A stretch of 64,000 bases of DNA from Eunapius fragilis. Taxonomy: Eukaryota; Porifera; Demospongiae; Spongillida; Spongillidae. Shown here piece by piece: positions 61,609 to 64,000 of the stretch (positions are counted from its first letter, which is position 1; every line of letters starts with the position of its first letter). The translations under genes and the position numbers were made by a program. A model generated the notes under the pieces. It did not search any database. It was given only the letters and a program-made list of their open reading frames with translations, and was not told the DNA's origin. Where the stretch lies: the NCBI GenBank assembly GCA_963681505.1, contig OY811987.1:2490604-2554603 (forward strand). Direction: 5' to 3'.

Positions 61609-62053
61609 ATCACACATGACATATATTAAGAACCAAGTTGGGGGCTAAGTACATGTACATACACAAAGACATGCATACTCGTCATACACAGACACACAAC
61701 AGCTTGAGACTGCATACCAGTGGACCTTTCTTGCTTTCTGTATCTTAGCAACAGCTGAAGCTTCTTTCAGTGTCATTTTGGTCTTCCTCTCAGCAGATTT
61801 GAAGGCCTAACATTAGCGGGGATGGACTGGGGATGAGCTCATCACCACCAGGTACTACATATATACCTTTTCGGAAGCATCGAGTGTCTTCTGCTCTTTT
61901 GTTGCTGCATGTCTCTTCTGGTCATAATATCTGTTGAGTAAGTGATGTGATGTGATGAGTGTAGCAGTGTAATGAATATGATTAGTACCTTCTTGCATTT
62001 GCGTGAGCAGAAAAGCCAAGGTCAATGTCCACTTTGGTACCCTTCTTGGCTTT
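54385..62053 (-). CDS. NEMF: NEMF (RQC2/Tae2) ribosome quality-control factor, 3' half, 22 exons
   Basis: NEMF binds stalled 60S-peptidyl-tRNA complexes, recruits the listerin ligase and adds C-terminal (CAT-like) tails. Exons in transcript order: 62053-61989, 61930-61867, 61806-61718, 61499-61396, 60888-60826, 60212-60100, 59940-59883, 59823-59765, 59069-58992, 58623-58548, 58491-58394, 58295-58209, 58143-58097, 57523-57436, 57360-57313, 56608-56531, 55846-55403, 55234-55163, 55031-54925, 54763-54720, 54672-54593, 54441-54385. They sum to 673 codons with the stop. Seen: the end of the coiled coil ([20 protein letters not shown]), the NFACT-R domain ([50 protein letters not shown]), an acidic/basic linker, and the NFACT-C domain ([20 protein letters not shown], then [10 protein letters not shown]). 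The 58394 and 58295 boundaries are uncertain. The N-terminal NFACT-N half is beyond the right edge. Confidence 0.95.
54466..54551. repeat. (GA)n microsatellite, last NEMF intron
   Basis: About 42 GA units (CT in the transcript) fill most of the 151-bp intron between the last two NEMF exons and form a long polypyrimidine tract 25 bp before the acceptor. Confidence 0.97.
55853..56404. repeat. About 19-21-bp minisatellite ending in a 36-G run, NEMF intron
   Basis: About 25 units of GGGGGAGAGACACCATGTGA with length variation of one or two bases, followed at 56369-56404 by 36 consecutive G. It begins 7 bp from the acceptor of the 444-nt NEMF exon. Confidence 0.95.
56680..57298. repeat. About 18-20-bp CCACCTCTCCACATCCCTCC minisatellite, NEMF intron
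   Basis: More than 30 units, C-rich on the plus strand and G-rich in the transcript. It almost fills the intron between the exons at 57313 and 56608. Confidence 0.95.
57524..58096. repeat. NEMF intron with 21-C run and 9-bp (CCCTTCAAG) repeat
   Basis: C21 at 57653-57673 and about eight copies of a CCCTTCAAGC(C/A)T-like unit at 57857-57937. Confidence 0.85.
58760..58970. repeat. 28-bp-class minisatellite next to a NEMF donor
   Basis: About nine units of ATATGCAGGC(A/G)TGACACAAGG or the variant ATATGCAGGCATAACCCCAAG. It starts 22 bp past the donor of the 59069-58992 exon. Confidence 0.93.
59220..59745. repeat. ACACCATACACCCTAAC-type minisatellite, NEMF intron
   Basis: Irregular units of 10-40 bp built from CACACCATA and CCCTAACAC, with a higher-order unit of about 60 bp (59460-59640). 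Confidence 0.92.
59945..60067. repeat. (CA)n and 20-G run, NEMF intron
   Basis: CA repeat at 59945-60006 and G20 at 60048-60067 make up nearly all of the 159-bp intron. Confidence 0.95.
60222..60482. repeat. 14-bp GGGCACATACAACA minisatellite, NEMF intron
   Basis: About 18 units, some with ATGGCACATACAAC. On the transcript strand the array runs directly into the acceptor of exon 60212-60100 (TGTTGCTCCACAG). It yields a 247-codon frame on the minus strand and others that are not genes. Confidence 0.97.
60889..61395. other. NEMF intron without array
   Basis: 507 bp of AT-rich sequence; apart from a short C-rich tract near 61349-61372 nothing is recognised. Confidence 0.4.
61574..61617. repeat. 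44-bp poly-G run, NEMF intron
   Basis: The longest homopolymer in the window; poly-C in the transcript. Confidence 0.9.
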
Positions 62054-62261
62054 CTGGAGGAAAGTACATATATGGTCTGGACCACATATACACAATGTAC
62101 ATGCACACACACACGATGCATAACAGAAGGAAACACAAACACATACTGGAAATTATTCCATTCTTTTGATTTTAACAAATGCTTCATTAGGTCTTTAGAA
62201 ATTTATTATTTATATTTTTAACCTAATGACTACGGCTAATATGGCTAACGTATGGAAAAAT

Positions 62262-62640
62262 AAAAATACAGGTAGGTAGGTGGTAGGTTACGTTTGGAAC
62301 CTACCTAATGGCTAACCTAACCTACCTATATTTTACCTAATGGCTAACCTAACCTACCTATATTTTACCTAATGGCTAACCTAAACTACCTATATTTTAC
62401 CTAATGGCTAACCTAACCTACCTATATTTTACCTAATGGCTAACCTAAACTACCTATATTTTACCTAATGGCTAACCTAACCTACCTATATTTTACCTAA
62501 TGGCTAACCTAAACTACCTATATTTATAATTTACCAAATGGCTTACCTAACCTACCTAGGTTTTACCTAACCTACCTAGTGGCTAACCTAACCTACCTTT
62601 TACCTTAATGGCTAACCTAACCTACCTAGTTACCTACCTA
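62262..62640. repeat. About 32-bp minisatellite TATTTTACCTAATGGCTAAC + CTAACCTACC TA
   Basis: Around ten units, with ACC TA(A/C)C sub-repeats that decay at both ends. It lies upstream (on the transcript) of the first NEMF exon seen here. Confidence 0.93.
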
Positions 62641-62744
62641 TACACAATAGGCTTGTAAAGGGTAATGCTTTTTTTTCCCATATGTAAAGCGTAATGTTTT
62701 TTTTTTTTTCCCCTACCTACAAATCGAAATACAAAGTGTACATG

Positions 62745-62818
62745 CACCAGGATTCGAACTCCTCGCCAACATTCTATGAGGCAATTTAACAGAACCACTA
62801 GACCACCTGGGCTTCCAT
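62745..62818 (-). ncRNA. tRNA-like sequence (pseudo-tRNA or SINE head)
   Basis: On the minus strand GCCCAGGTGGTCTAGTGGTT carries an A box (TGGTCTAGTGG), and about 30 nt later GAGTTCGAATCC is a good B box. The 69-nt span fits a tRNA, but the acceptor stem does not pair (GCCCAGG against a missing CCTGGGC) and the T stem is imperfect. It is better explained as a decayed tRNA or the 5' end of a tRNA-derived SINE than as a working tRNA. Confidence 0.4.
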
Positions 62819-62823
62819 ACATG

Positions 62824-63878
62824 AATATCATTTAACATTACTACTAATGCAAAATCGCACCATTTCCCACTGCATATGAACATACATGTACATAGTATGT
62901 GTTGATTGGCAATGTTTATATGCTATCGTCCTCAATAACTATCGCATTGTAAATCATTCTCGCCATATATATATATATATATGGGACAGTTCACGCGAAA
63001 ATTGCCTATCGCGCGTATAAATATATAAAGTTATAAAAATGATTCACTTCGAAATCGATACATCTCCCGAACCGTAAATGCTATTGACTTCCTATTTTCA
63101 ACACTTCATACTACATCATTTCCCTCTGGTAAAATCGATTTTGGGCTCTTGCATTAGCTTCGTGCCAGTGTTACAACGTCCGATACCCCTTGGGGTTCAA
63201 ACCCGCCATATCTTTTGGCAGGAAAATTCAATTCACTCCTAGTTTGGTTTGTACGTAGAGGGATCCTGTACCTATTGATTTGTTCTGTTCGTTAATTTTT
63301 TCTTTATCCGTTGCGGGGATACAACTGTGCAAAGTAATTGCATATTTCCCGGTCGTTTCGCGCCATTTATCTATCGAGGACATGAATATGCAATTACTTC
63401 CTGTTCAATAACTATGCCTCCGCCCATCTATACAATATACAATAAGTACGCGGCGTTTTCGCTTCTTGCAAACGTCCGGTTCTGTTCCCCTTCTTGGCTT
63501 CTTCAACATAGTGAGCAGAAGCTAAAGATTCGTAATACGTGGATTCAGCTGCCATCAGCCTGCGCAACACGGTACGTACTCTGTAGCGCATGCACGTAGA
63601 AATCGAGCGTGTTGGCTCGGTCAAACTGCTTCACACAACGCTGCAGAGCATGAAAGTGCACGGTGCCTAGGGCTACCTTAATCTGAAACGCACCCTTCCT
63701 TTTTGACTTCTGCACACGCACAGATATATATATATGAAACATGCACCCCCTTGTAGCTACATGTATTTACCAACATGTAGTACTCTCATTGGCCTACTAA
63801 AACCTCTTTTATCTTCATTGGTGAACCAATTATATTTGGTTCTACAAAATAATATCCATACAAAATAAAATCCATAAG

Positions 63879-63923
<45 letters not shown>

Positions 63924-64000
63924 CACACACTCACATTCATACACAACCTCAGATCACAGCAATTGGTGTCATTTAATTCTGTCAGAATGCTCCCTCTTGC
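62824..64000. other. NEMF intron or upstream region
   Basis: No certain exon. A 33-nt segment at about 63679-63711 (minus; acceptor GTGTGCAG, KSKRKGAFQIK, donor GTAGCC) has matching phase 0 and a lysine-rich content like the NEMF linker, so it might be the preceding exon, at low confidence. A (TA)n run lies at 62970-62981 and a (CA)n run at 63883-63920. Confidence 0.3.

Overview
The window is nuclear DNA of a non-bilaterian animal, most likely a demosponge. Several things point there: animal genes with many short introns, a very large single-exon beta-helix/multi-membrane-pass protein of a type I associate with sponges, DIRS and Ty3/Gypsy retroelements, TTAA-target DNA transposons, and a different minisatellite in almost every intron. 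The species cannot be named from the sequence.

Host genes. (1) DDB2 (minus, 1855-3159) is an intronless UV-damage-recognition WD40 protein. (2) MUS81 (plus, 3250-46795) is a structure-specific endonuclease gene that I assembled from 26 exons with matching splice phases; the sum is exactly 907 codons including the stop. DDB2 and MUS81 are head to head with 90 bp between their start codons. (3) An intronless family-61 glycosyltransferase gene (5815-7311, plus) lies inside MUS81 intron 5. (4) A 1302-residue beta-helix/membrane protein (47596-51504, minus) lies tail to tail with MUS81. (5) A small unrecognised three-exon gene (53428-53765, plus) can be built. (6) The 3' half of NEMF, the ribosome-quality-control factor (54385-62053, minus), is covered by 22 exons; its 5' half lies beyond the window.

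Mobile DNA. MUS81 spans about 43 kb mostly because of two introns. Intron 21 (15796-29048) holds a decayed hAT transposase, a DIRS-type tyrosine-recombinase retroelement that itself carries a 905-bp insertion, further DIRS-like debris, and a 3.6-kb fold-back transposon with two inverted copies of an unidentified gene. Intron 24 (30120-46562) is a nested stack. A TTAA-flanked DNA transposon (X, 31005-46519, about 2.4 kb without its guests) was invaded by LTR element A (31424-35230) and by LTR element B (36334-45629). B was then split by a very young, apparently intact Ty3/Gypsy element C (37792-43009, LTRs differing at one position in 192). Smaller MITEs lie in MUS81 introns 8 and 10 and upstream of the membrane-protein gene.

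Tandem repeats. Minisatellites of 14 to 49 bp and long G/C homopolymers fill most introns. Several abut or copy a 3' splice site, most clearly at MUS81 exon 6. Many of the long apparent reading frames in the window are by-products of arrays whose period is a multiple of three. The three DNA- or RNA-surveillance genes (DDB2, MUS81, NEMF) act in separate pathways; only DDB2 and MUS81 are likely to share a promoter.
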